From Antedon bifida (Eukaryota; Echinodermata; Crinoidea; Comatulida; Antedonidae), in contig OY727103.1 of the NCBI GenBank assembly GCA_963402885.1, forward strand, positions 9,264,085-9,328,084: a DNA stretch of 64,000 nucleotides, read 5' to 3'. Below the pieces are notes generated by a model. That model had not been told where the DNA came from, searched no databases, and worked only from the letters and a program-made list of their open reading frames with translations. This document shows, in pieces, positions 1-12,600 of the stretch. The position numbers and the translations under genes were made by a program. Each line of letters opens with the position of its first letter. The stretch's first letter is position 1.

Positions 1-3000
1 TACTATACTTTATTTAGGCCAACATAAAGTGCGAACGTACATTGATATAGAAACAACATATCCCACGGCAACATAAACATTGCATTAGGCCTATATATTT
101 AAGTCAACATTGGCCTATCGGTGTAAACGTATTTAGATAGAAACAAGATATTCCGCTGCAACATAAATACTTTAATACATTGCTTTTAATAAATGTAAAT
201 TGTTATACTTGCCTACTGATGTAGTCAAAATAAGCAGTTTGAACAGAACAACTTACACATAATTCTTGGACTTTTCAATGTATGCTGACGATACTGTATG
301 AAGATTTTCTAAATAATTTAGACTTTGTACTCTCTCATAGTAACTCTCTGCTTAGCTTCGTTAAAACAAACAAAAACCATTGCCATTGTGTATGTATACA
401 GACCATAATTCACCAGTATTACCCTGTTGATTTATTTAAAAGTATATGACTGTCATTGTCAATAGTACATGTATGCTGACGATGTTGTATGATGATTGTC
501 TGTCTATACATACAGTGTTCACCTTTGTGAATTTTATTTAAAATGTTGTTTCTCCTATATTACTCGTTTAACTTTTAGTTAGTTGTATCAAATAAACAGT
601 CCATTTGAACATTATACGTTTTTCGAAATAAATATTTTACTACTCATTCATAGAATAATAAATAAAGACGCATACAACATAGGTTTTGGCTTAAATAGTT
701 TAATTAGTAAATGAACATTCACCCATGTAAAACTGCAAATAAAAGTCATAAGCAAATATAAGTTATATAGCAATAATTTTCCAATTCTAAGTAAGCACAA
801 CAGGGATGCTCAGAAAAAAATAGCCCTATTGCCATAAGTAAACGTAATTAACTTTCCAAAATAGATTATTCAAAGTCTGATTTTATGAACCCTCATTTCT
901 TATGTTTTTGAGTGACAATATATGTTTATGTTGGAAGAACCAGTTGGCGGTACACACGACGACTTGTATGGATTTTACTGTTTGATTTTGTCATCTCATC
1001 TTTTAGAGAGAAACCTAATGACATAAGAACACTTCACAGCGGCTCTAAAGAACATTTCTTTGTGCGATAGTTGTCAGGCCATGTTTATCTTTTCGTACCG
1101 ACTAATGTCATTTACAAAAGATATGCTATCACCAACATGATGATTATATCACAAGCTTTGCCACTCATCATGATTTCTTATCCATGAAGTCCTATGTATG
1201 TCTAAACAATCACTGACTATCTCACTGACGTATTAATATATCTGGCGTGTTATGGCCATACGTGGCAACCTAGTTATGTGTATTGAAAGTAAGTTGTTTT
1301 ATGGAAATAATTTAATTTGAAACACACAGCCAGTGTTTTCGTTATAATGCTCTTCTTTAGGTAAGATAAATCAGAAACAAACCACGTATTTTACAGTGTG
1401 TCCTTATTCTAACGATTTTTTTTCAAGTTAAAAAAATGTTTATTTTTAAATGAAGTAAAAATAAGATTAAGAATATTTAATATCTGCATTTATCTCAAAT
1501 TTAAATTTATAAAACGTCTTTTCTCGGGATTTTATAAATTATGTAAACGATTTTACAGAAAAATGGGTAAAAATAAACGTTAACAATCGTTAGAAATCTG
1601 CAATCATTGAAGTTGAACCGAGTTTAACGTTACGATCGTTAAAACTGACGAATCAAATGGTTGAAAAAGTAGGCCTACGTCATTGCAGTTAGTGAAAAAT
1701 AGGTACGCGCTGACAATTCTTGAATTTTTACAACGCGATGATGTTTTTTACCTTTTTTGTGTTTGTCTATGGTCAACAATATAGGCTTATGTAAACATTA
1801 AAATGTAGCGATGATTGTTGCACCTTTGTAGAGTTTGCCTTAATACATTTGCAAAGAAAATAATTATGGTTTTTGAGGAACATTGCGTTAAAAAGTATGC
1901 AGACGTTGTTCATATGCTTGTGCACCTTCTTAAAAGTGTATTTAACAAAAAAAATATTTTTTTTTATTCTTTAAACGTAAAGAATATCGGAATACACTGT
2001 AACCACAACAACATCGCTAATCAATCCTTGCTTGTTGTTAGGAGTGTTTTTAAATAGAAATTATGAGAAAGTGTGACTTGCATTTGATATCACATACAGA
2101 ATTACAGATGGACACCGATGACCACACTTTATTGCTGTGAATTTTTTAAGAAAATTATAATTTGTTTACATCCTCTCCTACTTACCCTCATATATTCCTT
2201 TTTATATTGTATTTCTATAGTAACGTGCAGCTGTTCAACTTTGTTTCTGTTTTTAACATTGTTTACTCACTTTATTAGGTGACGTGATTATACGCGATTT
2301 CGTTGCATATTGTGATCAGTTTTGGAGGCAATAACTACTGTAGAAAATACATGTTTAGCAATTCGTAGATAAAAGAAATAATTCGTGTTAAATGTAGGCC
2401 TAATGTTGTATAATATTTTTGATTTGCATTTTAATTTGAATGCAATCTATTTGGAAAAACACATTATTTAAAGCTATTGAATTATTTTTTCAACATTGCG
2501 CAGATTTCACTTTAAATTCTTGAATATAGGTACATATAATTATTTTATTTATGCTATGGGTATCAGTGGCTGGATCTCAAATGGAAATACAAAATAAAAA
2601 ACTATCATGTTTGTTTTATACTTTCTTTGGCCATTCTTTTAACATACATTATTATGTGAAACCAAGGTTGTTAATGAAATCAAGTCTTTTAAAATATTTG
2701 TTGTTTAAATAGTTTTTTTTTTCTAATAACCAATATTGTATTTTCTAAAATAAAATTTACCTTACATTCCCACATACCCAAAAGATCAAGTTACTTATAC
2801 TTTTTCAATAATTTCGCCGAATTGGCATATAATTATAAGCAAAACAATACTGTAGGATCTTCTTTTTAATATTTGATTAAAAAAATCCACTGTGAAGCTG
2901 TATACATTTAGCAGACTTTTCCATGAAGGTAATAAACAAAACAAAAATAGTTTCAAGTTTTTTTTTATTTCTTAAGTTATTAAGTTTAAGTGTTCTTGCT

Positions 3001-3420
3001 TGAAATTATTTATAGTTGTACTGTCTATAACATTGTGTTCCATTTGTCTAAGAATATTGTGTCAACATAGTGTATATTAAAAAAAAACTCAAACCATTAG
3101 GAATGATTAAACACCATTCCCACTTAAGCTAAGGGAACCACACTAAAATTAAAATAATCTCCTGTCTAAGTGAATATGATTTAAGGTAAATACTTATTGA
3201 GTTAAATGAAATACTTTATATATTTAAGGGAAATCTCACTTCAGTGTGATGGGTGAATACGGCCACTGGTGTATTTAACAAATTATATATTCTAAAGATT
3301 TCTTATAGAACGCAGATATGTATTTAATTATGTTTTCATTGAATAAATAAATAAATTAGAGCGCATTATGCTAAAAGTATATGTTTTGGACATTTAGCTT
3401 TTTTCTATTTTATTCTACAG
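1..3420. other. No gene recognised
   Basis: AT-rich sequence with short scattered open frames (for example 1815-2057) that have no domain-like composition and no convincing splice context. I see no conserved protein motif. Because an FGF-like exon follows at 3421 and needs an upstream exon ending in phase 1, an unrecognised 5' exon of that gene may lie here or further left. Confidence 0.5.
3090..3262. repeat. Fragment of a GGCCACTGG-ended inverted-repeat element
   Basis: The segment ends in gtgaatacggccactgg, the same terminus found at about 36800-36816, and its interior has the same TTAAGGGAAA / CACTTAAG style words as the element at 34327-36816. Both copies are also followed by tgtattt, so the true end may lie a few bases further right. 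The left end is diverged. Confidence 0.5.
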
Positions 3421-3543
3421 GAGCATACTGGGAATTGTCAACTAACGTTCATAGCATAAAGTTGTTTTTGAGTACAGGATATTTTCTTCATATTGAACCA
3501 GAAAGACGTGTAACTGGTACACGGAATTCCAAAGACAACTATG
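3421..3543 (+). CDS. FGF-like beta-trefoil exon (partial gene)
   Basis: A 123-nt exon between a good acceptor (tattttattctacag) and a GTAAAA donor, open in phase 1 on both sides. It encodes about 40 residues, including KLFLSTGYFLHIEPERRVTG followed by TRNSKDNY. The pattern L-x-x-x-TGYFLxIxPxxRVxGTRxxxD is the first-strand block of the fibroblast growth factor core, and the exon ends where FGF genes usually have an intron. FGFs are secreted ligands of receptor tyrosine kinases. I could not find the signal-peptide exon or the downstream heparin-binding core exons. A following acceptor at about 3681 reads only 13 codons to a stop, so the copy may be broken, or the real next exon may lie outside recognition. 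Confidence 0.6.
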
Positions 3544-5784
3544 GTAAAAAAAAATAACAATATAATATTTCTAAGAATAGTAATTGTTATAGTAGATTTT
3601 TTTTTTCAAATACATGTATAACGTAATAAATTCAGACGATCACATCAATCATAACCTGAACTTCATCATAATTTTTTGCAGGTAATGATTTTGGTCACCC
3701 CGCCAATGGATGTTTTGCCAATTAAGGACAACTTATACCACCTCCATATATGGCGGTGTTACAATTATTACAATTTTCTAAACAACGGACGTTTTTTTTT
3801 TGCTCTACATTAACATTAGGCTTTGCACTACGTTTATCAGCAACGTCGACTCTTAAAAAACTAAAAGAAAATAATAAATAAAAATACAAAACCAACTTTA
3901 ATGTTTTGTATTTTTATTTTAAATGACGTATTCGTAAATTGTCGAATTATAGCGTGATATAATAGTAATGTTATGTGGTTAAATAATAAATTCAATTTTT
4001 TTAATCATATAAACATACAAAGAAAAGGTTGGTTTTGTATTATTTTAAATACATTTTCTTTTTTTCATAATCAAATCCTTCAATCCAACATAATTCATCG
4101 TCATAATTTGTGTTTTATTTGCATTGAAAAGGAGAATGGTTTATTATCTAAAAGGTATCTTCATCAATATGGTAATGTATCATAACGTAATCCTATTGTT
4201 TTACAATTTGTTTTGTTTTATAAACGTAAGCCGTTTGTGAAATAAAGATTAAGTGCCGAAATGTAACCTTGGCGTACGAATCCATATTTTTTCTAGCCAC
4301 CCTTATCTGACTATTGATGAACCACAATGTACACTGCATGCTATTCGGAGCTTTAAAGTAATGCATTGCAACATAACCAATAGAAATGTGCTTGTAAATA
4401 CGTCAGGTTAACAATAATTATTACTTAATTACCTCCATGCAGGTACACGTTAAGCTACACGTGTCCAAATCGAAATGAATGTCTAGAAGGTATGACGTCA
4501 ATGAAATCCGCCGCGGAATCAAACGTAGGTACGTTTTACTTGCCGCGCAGTCATATTTTATGGGAATAACGCCATGGTGATTCGCGTGTAGTGCTTTCAT
4601 TCTATGGGAGTCTTCTTACTTCTTTCAGTAAACACCGACAAGTATTGGACCCGTTTCCAGCTGTCACTACTAGATACGTACTAACCAACTAACAGTAATT
4701 CATCATTTTAAGTCATCTACATTAATATTATTATTTAATGCTCTTGTTTGGACAGAATAAAAATTAAACACAACGTTCATATCCTTATTTTTATTGTCAT
4801 ACATATATTTTCCTAAAAATGAGTATTTAGAACCAATAAATAGAATGATGGCATTTCATTAAAAAAAACGTATCCTGAAACTTAAAGTAGCTAGTTTGGT
4901 ACAACCTTTATACAATACACATTTTTGATAAATTTCCTTCCTGTGTCGTAGTATATTTGTACAAATAAGAGTTAAAAAAGAATGTTGTTTTACAGAAAGA
5001 TATAATCTGTGATCACCCCTACCAGAATTTATTAATTAAGGCATCAAAGTGATATCGGATAGTTATCATCTAATCTAAAACAAACATTTGTAAATAATAA
5101 TTATTGACCAGTCTAAATAGTGATCTTCTTTCGAGTTTTAATGTTTTGTTTTTAAAAGAATGTAGACCTATTACTTTTTAATACGCTCTTTATAAATAAA
5201 TTATTTTACTTTAACCCTACTAAATATTTCATAAACGATCGTGGAATGTATTTTCTGTAAGTTTATAATTTATGAAATTTAAATTGTGTTAAATAAATAT
5301 ACACTAAATCACTAACGTTGATAATAAAAATGCAATCCGAGTGATCAGTTTACCACCGGGATATGACTTTTAGTTGTTATACACTGCAAAACCTGAATGA
5401 ATCGTTTTCCATTAGTCCATTGGTAAATTTGTACTAAGTGTCGATATTAGTTATACTGCACGTAACATTTATATTCAATGGTGATATTTAATGGTTGTAT
5501 TGTACGTTTTCATTACACTGCTGTATTCAACTCACAAATATGAATTATTTGTATACTAAATAACATCAACAATTGATAGTAAAACACAAAATAATATAAA
5601 TTATGCGCTAAATAATTAGTATGAAGAAACTGACATAATTTGTTAACATAAATCATGAAAATGTACTGTATTATTTCATTTGTGTACAATTTAAACTGAC
5701 GTAAATCCTCTGAACATAAGGTCGGCAATATGAATATCATATACTATTTAAATTTCAAAAGGCACAATACTTTCACTACTACGT
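3544..5784. other. No gene recognised
   Basis: AT-rich sequence between the FGF-like exon and the 3' end of the minus-strand gene. I looked for the next FGF exon in phase 1 and did not find one. Small splice-like windows, such as about 4442-4487, open into frames with no recognisable family. Confidence 0.45.
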
Positions 5785-5985
5785 TCAAAACATATCTACA
5801 CCATTGACGTAGGTGGTTTACTACTTTTGCAGTAGTATCCACATCGTTAACTTGGTGGTCTACTATAATTGTTCCAAACTTATCTACATCATTTACTTAG
5901 GTGGTCTACTACTTTTCAAAATTACCTACAACATTGATTTAGGTGGTCTAATACTTTTAAACACTTATTTAGACCATTGATTTCT
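5785..5985. repeat. Degenerate tandem repeat, about 60-bp unit
   Basis: Three to four diverged copies of a unit containing taggtggtctactactttt and atctacatcattgac. It sits just beyond the 3' end of the Roc-COR-DED gene. Confidence 0.6.
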
Positions 5986-6006
5986 ACTGAACAGATGAAG
6001 TTTAAA

Positions 6007-6012
6007 TTTATT
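6007..6012 (-). promoter_or_regulatory. Candidate poly(A) signal AATAAA
   Basis: AATAAA on the minus strand about 100 nt beyond the stop codon of the terminal DED exon. It is the nearest canonical hexamer and would end the long isoform of the Roc-COR-DED gene. Confidence 0.5.
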
Positions 6013-6112
6013 AGGAAAATTCATTTGAATTCGATTCTGAGTATACATTTACTTGACCGACATTGAAACTATAAAATGGCCGAAGCATCGGTAATAGTGT
6101 GTGATGCTATAT

Positions 6113-6642
6113 CTAATCTTCTAACTGTTCAGCGACAACAGTCATCGCATTTGCCTTTAAATCTCCGATAAAAGACTGCAATTTATCTTCCCTAAGTACA
6201 CCAATATGCTCAAGGTTCAATATCAAAATCCACTGGTTATAACATTGTTCATAAGAAACATCGTTTAGATGACGGATCTTTTGAATATTTTCTCTCGAAA
6301 GTGCGTTGCCGAATTTAATCAGCTTCTGTCGATACAGAGAGAAGGATTTAATTGTACGATCCACTTCACCGTACTTCTTCTTTATCAGCGCGTTGGCTTC
6401 CAGAACACCATTGGTTCCAGTTACATTAATCATATCAACAATAACGTCAATGTTGGTAGAGGTAAGACGGCCAGAGGATTTCAATAAATTGAATAATTCC
6501 ATCGTGCTTTCCGTCTTTTGTAGATCACTGTAAGATGTTATTAGGTCTTTGCACAACACCTTCAATTTATCAAGGACACGACGCTTATCATACCAGCTTG
6601 ATACTTGTACCAACATTGTCTGAAATTCCTTCTCGATTAATT
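6113..6642 (-). CDS. Terminal exon: divergent pair of death-effector folds and stop
   Basis: A 530-nt exon, phase 1 in (acceptor ttctttgtacag), open to a TAG stop. The first fold has LDKLKVLCKDLITSYSDLQK and MELFNLLKSSGRLTSTNIDV; the second has YRQKLIKFGNALSRENIQKI and LILNLEHIGVLREDKLQSFI. Layout and spacing match the paired folds of the other two DED exons, but identity is low, so this is an older copy. It is preceded by Glu at the junction. A candidate poly(A) signal lies about 100 nt further on. Confidence 0.75.
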
Positions 6643-9600
6643 CTGTACAAAGAATAACAAAAAACAATTAATATTTGTTTGTATAAATTGTATTAAGCAT
6701 AGTAAATTAGGGAGTACAATTGGATAAGTTATTATCAATCAATTTAGATAATTTACCAGATAGTTTTTCAGATTATGATTAGAAAGTTATGAAACACAGT
6801 TAATGTAATAATAAATGTCTACTTCAATACAACAATATAAACTACCAATTTTATTTATTTTTATCTTTTTATTCAACAGTCTTTGTGTTAATAATGATAT
6901 AACAATTATAAATTTAAGTGTATCATCGTTATCATTATCTACTCTGACATTATAATGTCTTGTTGACCATTACCATATCATTATAATCCTTATCTAATTT
7001 AGCATACCACCTTGATTTAAACTAGATGCCACAATAACACCTGTGATAAATAAATATAAACCAAGTAGTTCCATAAAGAATAGACATTTCAGATTCGTAG
7101 TGTTACATTTTAAGATGCATCCAATGTAAGATCACCAACGAAAACATTTAATCTAATGTATTTGTGTTAGAATTATGTTTACAAGGTTGAGGTGGAAATC
7201 GTAAAATCAATGCAAATCGTAACAAATAATTTAAAATAAATCAAAATATGCGACCTAATACTAAACATCAAAAAACATAACATCAGGTGATTAATTTGTT
7301 GATCAAATATCATTGATCAAAATATCTAGGATAAATATGATACATACGGTCATATAAACATCTTTATTGGAGGTCTATTAGCAAATTTAATGAATATAAA
7401 ACTGGTCGTTACACTATGGAATACCATCATTTAGCAATTACTACTACACTTTGCACTCTACACCTTAACCACGACGAAGCTTAATAATTATAACATTTTC
7501 TTGACAAATGTTTGTTTCTAGATTGTCACTCATAAAACCTAAAAGATAGTTGTAATCACTAGAAGGCAAAGCCAAGGAACATGGTTTTGGTAGTGTTGTA
7601 TATTATTATTTAGATACACATTTGCACAAAGCGATTCAAATTTTGTTCATCATCTAAGTCATCATCACTATCATCATAATGAAAATAACCAAGTCATTAT
7701 TATCTTTATTTACTGGTAATTTACCTTCGCCTGGATTACTTTGGCGACTCATTGGTGCGGTTCACTTTCGTCACTATTGCCAAAAGTGATCAAAGGTTGA
7801 TGTCACTTTCAACATTATTGTAATTATCTAAACGTGTTCATTATTTGTACGCAATGTTGTAAAATTGTTTATACACATTCCTTTATAACAGTTCTCTGTT
7901 TTGTTATGTTGACGTGTGACAGTGAGTTCTTAATGAAGAAAGTTGTACAGTTTAATTAATATTCACTTAATATAAACCAATACAATAATATATACAACAT
8001 ACCTGTAGTTGAACTGGATGCCCCAACAACACCTGTAACAAATAAACAATACAATAACTATTTCCAAACAAAATATAAATTCCAGATTTCTTGTGTTACA
8101 TTATAATGATCATAATGATCTAAAACTATAATTTTAGGTATCCTAACTTAACTAAATAATACTAATGTCAGCGCCTTATCAAACGAGCTTTGATGGTGAA
8201 AACAAGACTTGTTGAAATTGTACTAGAATACACATTTTAGCATAATGTTTATACCAATTATTGAACATTATCGGTATTTGTAAGTGAAAGAATATATTAA
8301 CTAGAATTTAATTCGTCACTTTGACGAATTATAGGTGATCATTTTTATCGTAAGTAGTAGCTTCTTTGCACGTTCGTTAAGACGACTTGCAAATTTCTCT
8401 AGTTTGCCTGGTTCATCTTTCAATTCTTCGTTACTCTCTAATTTGAAAACTACATCCCAGATATTTGTTAATCCAAAATGTTCAAGGTTGTAGTAGGCAA
8501 TAACATGTGATAAACTGTCTCCTTCAACTTGATGTAAAGCAGCAAACAACCGTTTTCGATATGGCGACATTGGTTTTATATTAGTTTGAGTTTGTTTAAT
8601 ATTGTTATCCTGAATATAATCAAGTACAAGATGTTCAGCAACCTTAAATTCTGTCAGTTTTGTGACCTCCAGGAGTAACTTGACATTAGAAGGTTCGATA
8701 TAACCTTTTGTCTGGAGTTTATTAAACAAATTGTGTGCTGTTAAGCCACGCCCTTCAAAGTCTCCTAAGGGCAAGTGATCGTATAGGCATAGTTTTACCA
8801 AACGACAGTGATCACCAGCATAATGTTTACTAAGATTTGCTTTTAAGTCCTTGAATTTCTCATTCAAGTCTGCCATTTTATTTACTTTTTGGTTTGCTGC
8901 AAAAACAAAGTTTATACCAAATGACCTAAGTCTACGTAGGAAGTAGATTCTTCTCCGTGCCTTTCTAATAATGTTACGTGTGTTAATATGCCATTTCAGA
9001 TCATTTGAAATATAAAATTAATGTGAAGTATGTGTGAAGTCTTTTACCTATTGTCTTCTAAGGACCAAATTCATTCCATTTTGTAATTTATGACCACTTG
9101 TTGGTTATCAAACATTATTGAATAGTTTCTTAAAAGAGTGCTAAATATTCATAGATTATTTACATACCTTTTCTGTTAGCTTTGGTTTAAAATAGACTGT
9201 GTCAAAATAACAAAATATATTCAAACATCGTGACAATACCCAATATCATTATTATCTTTATCTACTGGTAATTTACCTTCACTTGGATGACTTTGGCGAC
9301 TCAGTGGTACGCCTTCGCTTTCGTCACAATTTCCTAAAATTGATCAAAGTGCGATGTTACTTTAACAATTATTGTAATTATCTAAACGTGGTCATTATTT
9401 GTACGCAATGTTTGTAAACATTGTTTTTATACGTATCGCAAATGTCCTTGTTCTGTGTGACAGTGAATAATTAAGAATTTTTTAACTTTTAATTAATATT
9501 CACTTAATCCATAACCAAAACCATAATAAATATGACGTACCTTGATTTGAACTGGATGCCTCAACTACACCTGTAAAAATTAAACAATACAATAACTATT

Positions 9601-12600
9601 TCCGTACAAATTAGAAATTCCAGATTCTTTTTGTTACATTATAATGAATACTGTGTCGTATCAAAAACTGTTTTACAATTCCGTGTGATGACAATTATGG
9701 GTAGTGAGTTATTAATGGAGGAATTAGTTACTTAACATACACTTAATCTCTAAACCGTTATTTATTTAACTCTGATAGAGAACATTGTGACAACAATAGA
9801 TAAAAACACATAAGCATATAAAAAAGCTCAACATATTCACGAAAAAAGAATAAAAAATACAATTTAGAAGGCGGATAAAACAATATAAAAGTTGAAAAAT
9901 TGAACATTTAAAGATATCAATTATAGTTGAATTTTAAATTGTTAATTAATAATTGTATATATTTAAAATTTGGGAAAATATTAATATTGCACAGAATTTA
10001 GAAAAAGACGAAGGAGTTGCGTAGCGATTTTTTTCCGTGTCAATTTGTTTTTAAATAGTCCTTAAATGATTTAGAGACACTACATTTCTAATTTTAAAAG
10101 GAAGAAAATTTAAATAAAATATAACATACCTAGATTAGAATTTGATGCCCCAACAACACCTGTAACAAAAATAGTTTTCGTTGTGTTACATTAAGATGCA
10201 AGAGTGTGTAGCGTAAAAATCATCACAAAATTATTCAAAAATCAACGGAATCTGTAATATAGGCCTATTTTTGTATGAAGAATACTTCAAAACGAGTAGA
10301 GCCCAATAGAAAACGTAAAAATAAAAACAACCCTTAGACAATAAATGTGTTGGCTGATATTATGATACATTCGATCATTACAAACATCTTCTAGATTGTA
10401 CGGTAAGTTGTTTGGCAAATGTCATGGAAAAAAATGGTCGTTACATACCAAAGCGGGTAATACATAGATTGAAATAAATATAACAGATTGAATTACAGAC
10501 TATAATTAAAAGTGTGTCAAAATAGAGTACTGTATTTAAAACTTCTGCTAGTCATAAATAATACTAATAGTATAGATACCTTGATGTCCTTGTGATGGCA
10601 CATGCACTGGTGCTACCTCTGGCACATGCACTGGTGCTACCTCTGGCACATGCAATGGTACTACCTCTGGCATATGCACTGGTGTTACTTCTGGTACATG
10701 CACTGGTACTACCTCTGACACTGGCTCAAGCTCTTCATTTGCCTGAGGTACTGAGTCTGGCTCTGACTTCGGCTCTGTCTCTGTATCAGGCACTAGCTGA
10801 TTCGCCTGGTTAACTCCTGACTCTGATTCATAAAAAAATTAGTTGGTGTTTATCAAATCGCATTTGTGAACATTACGATACATGTTTGACATTGTAAAGT
10901 TTTAAAAAGTCATTTTAGGTTTTTAAAACCATTCATCGTCTGCTGACAGTGTGCAGTCAACTGTTTACCTATTGTCTAACTAAGGACCAAAGTTTTTAAA
11001 TTTTGTAATTTAAAAACCACTTAAAAACATTATAGTTTCTTAAAAGAAAAAAGAATATTCATAGGTTATTTATTTAGTTAGTATTGGCTTAAAATAGACT
11101 GTGTCAAAATAACAAAATATATTTAAACACATCGTGACAATACCTAATATCATTATTATCTTTATCTACTGGTAATTTACCTTCACTTGGACGACTCAGT
11201 GGTGCACCTTCGCTTTCGTCACAATTTCCTAAAAGTGATCAAAGTGTGATGTTACTTTAAAAGTTATTGTAGTTATCTAAACGTGTTCATTATTTGTACG
11301 CAATGTTGTAAACAATATACGTATTACAAATGTCTTGTTCTGTGTGACAGTGAATAATTAGGGTAAGAAAGTTGAAACTTTTAATTAATATTCACTTAAT
11401 CCATAACCAAAACCATAATAAATATGATATACCTTGATTTGAACTGGATACCCCATATTTCCAAACAAAATATAAATTCCAGATTATTTGTGTTACATTA
11501 TAATTATCATAATGATCTGAAACCACAATTTTAGGTATCCTAACTTGACTAAATAATACTAATGTCAGCGCCTTATCAAACGAGCTTCGCTGGTGAAAAT
11601 AAGACTTGTTGAAATTGTACTAGAATACACATTTTAGCATAATGTTTATCCCAATTATTGAAAATTACCGGCATTTGTAAGTGAAAGAATATATTAATTA
11701 AATTACCTCTATCAAGTAGTAGCTTCTTTGCACGTTCGTTAAGAAGACTTGCAAATTTCTCTATTTTGCCTGGTTCATCTTTCAATTCTTCGTTACTCTC
11801 TAATTTGAAAACTACATCCCAGATATTTGTTAATCCAAAATGTTCAAGGTTGTAGTAAGCAATAACATTTGATAAACTGTCTCCTTCAACTTGTTGTAAA
11901 GCAGCAAACAACCGTTTTCGATATGGCGACATTAGTTTTATATAACTTTGAGTTTGTTTAATATTGTTATCCTTAATATACTCAAGTACAAGATGTTCAG
12001 CAACCTTAAATTCTGTCAGTTTTGCGATCTCCAGGAGTAACTTGACATTAGAAGGTTCGATATAACCTTTTGTCTGGAGTTTATTAAACAAATTGTGTGC
12101 TGTTAAGCCACGCCGTTCAAAGTCTCCTAAGGGCAAGTGATCGTATAGGCATAGTTTTACCAAACGACAGTGATCACCAGCATAATGTTTACTAAGATTA
12201 GCTTTTAAGTCCTTGAATTTCTCATTCAAGTCTGCCATTTTATTTACTTTTTGGTTTGCTGCAAAAACAAAGTTTTAGATGACAGTAATAATTGTACCAT
12301 CTTATTATCAGAAATTCAATTTGAATTGTTATCTCAGTTATCATCAATCAAAAGAATAATAGTTTGGCTTACTGCCATAATAAAATCATAAACATCCATT
12401 TACAAATATTTCTGCTTTCATCATTAGAATGGTACATAGTATATCTAAATAAAAAATGGCTACATTAATGTATGTCCGAGGTAATGAGCCTGGCTCTGAT
12501 TCTGGCTTTGTCTCTGTAACTGGCACTAGCTGCTTTGCCTCGTTAGCTTCTGACTCGGATTCATAAACAAAAATATTTTATTTGGTGTTTATTCATTCGC

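Noticed and set aside
3681..3725. Possible second exon of the FGF-like gene
   Set aside because: It follows a good acceptor in the right phase but reaches a stop after 13 codons and does not resemble the next FGF block.
10592..10813. Plus-strand 73-codon frame opposite the Pro-rich exon
   Set aside because: It is the antisense shadow of the HVPEV repeat exon, which has splice sites and fitting phase.
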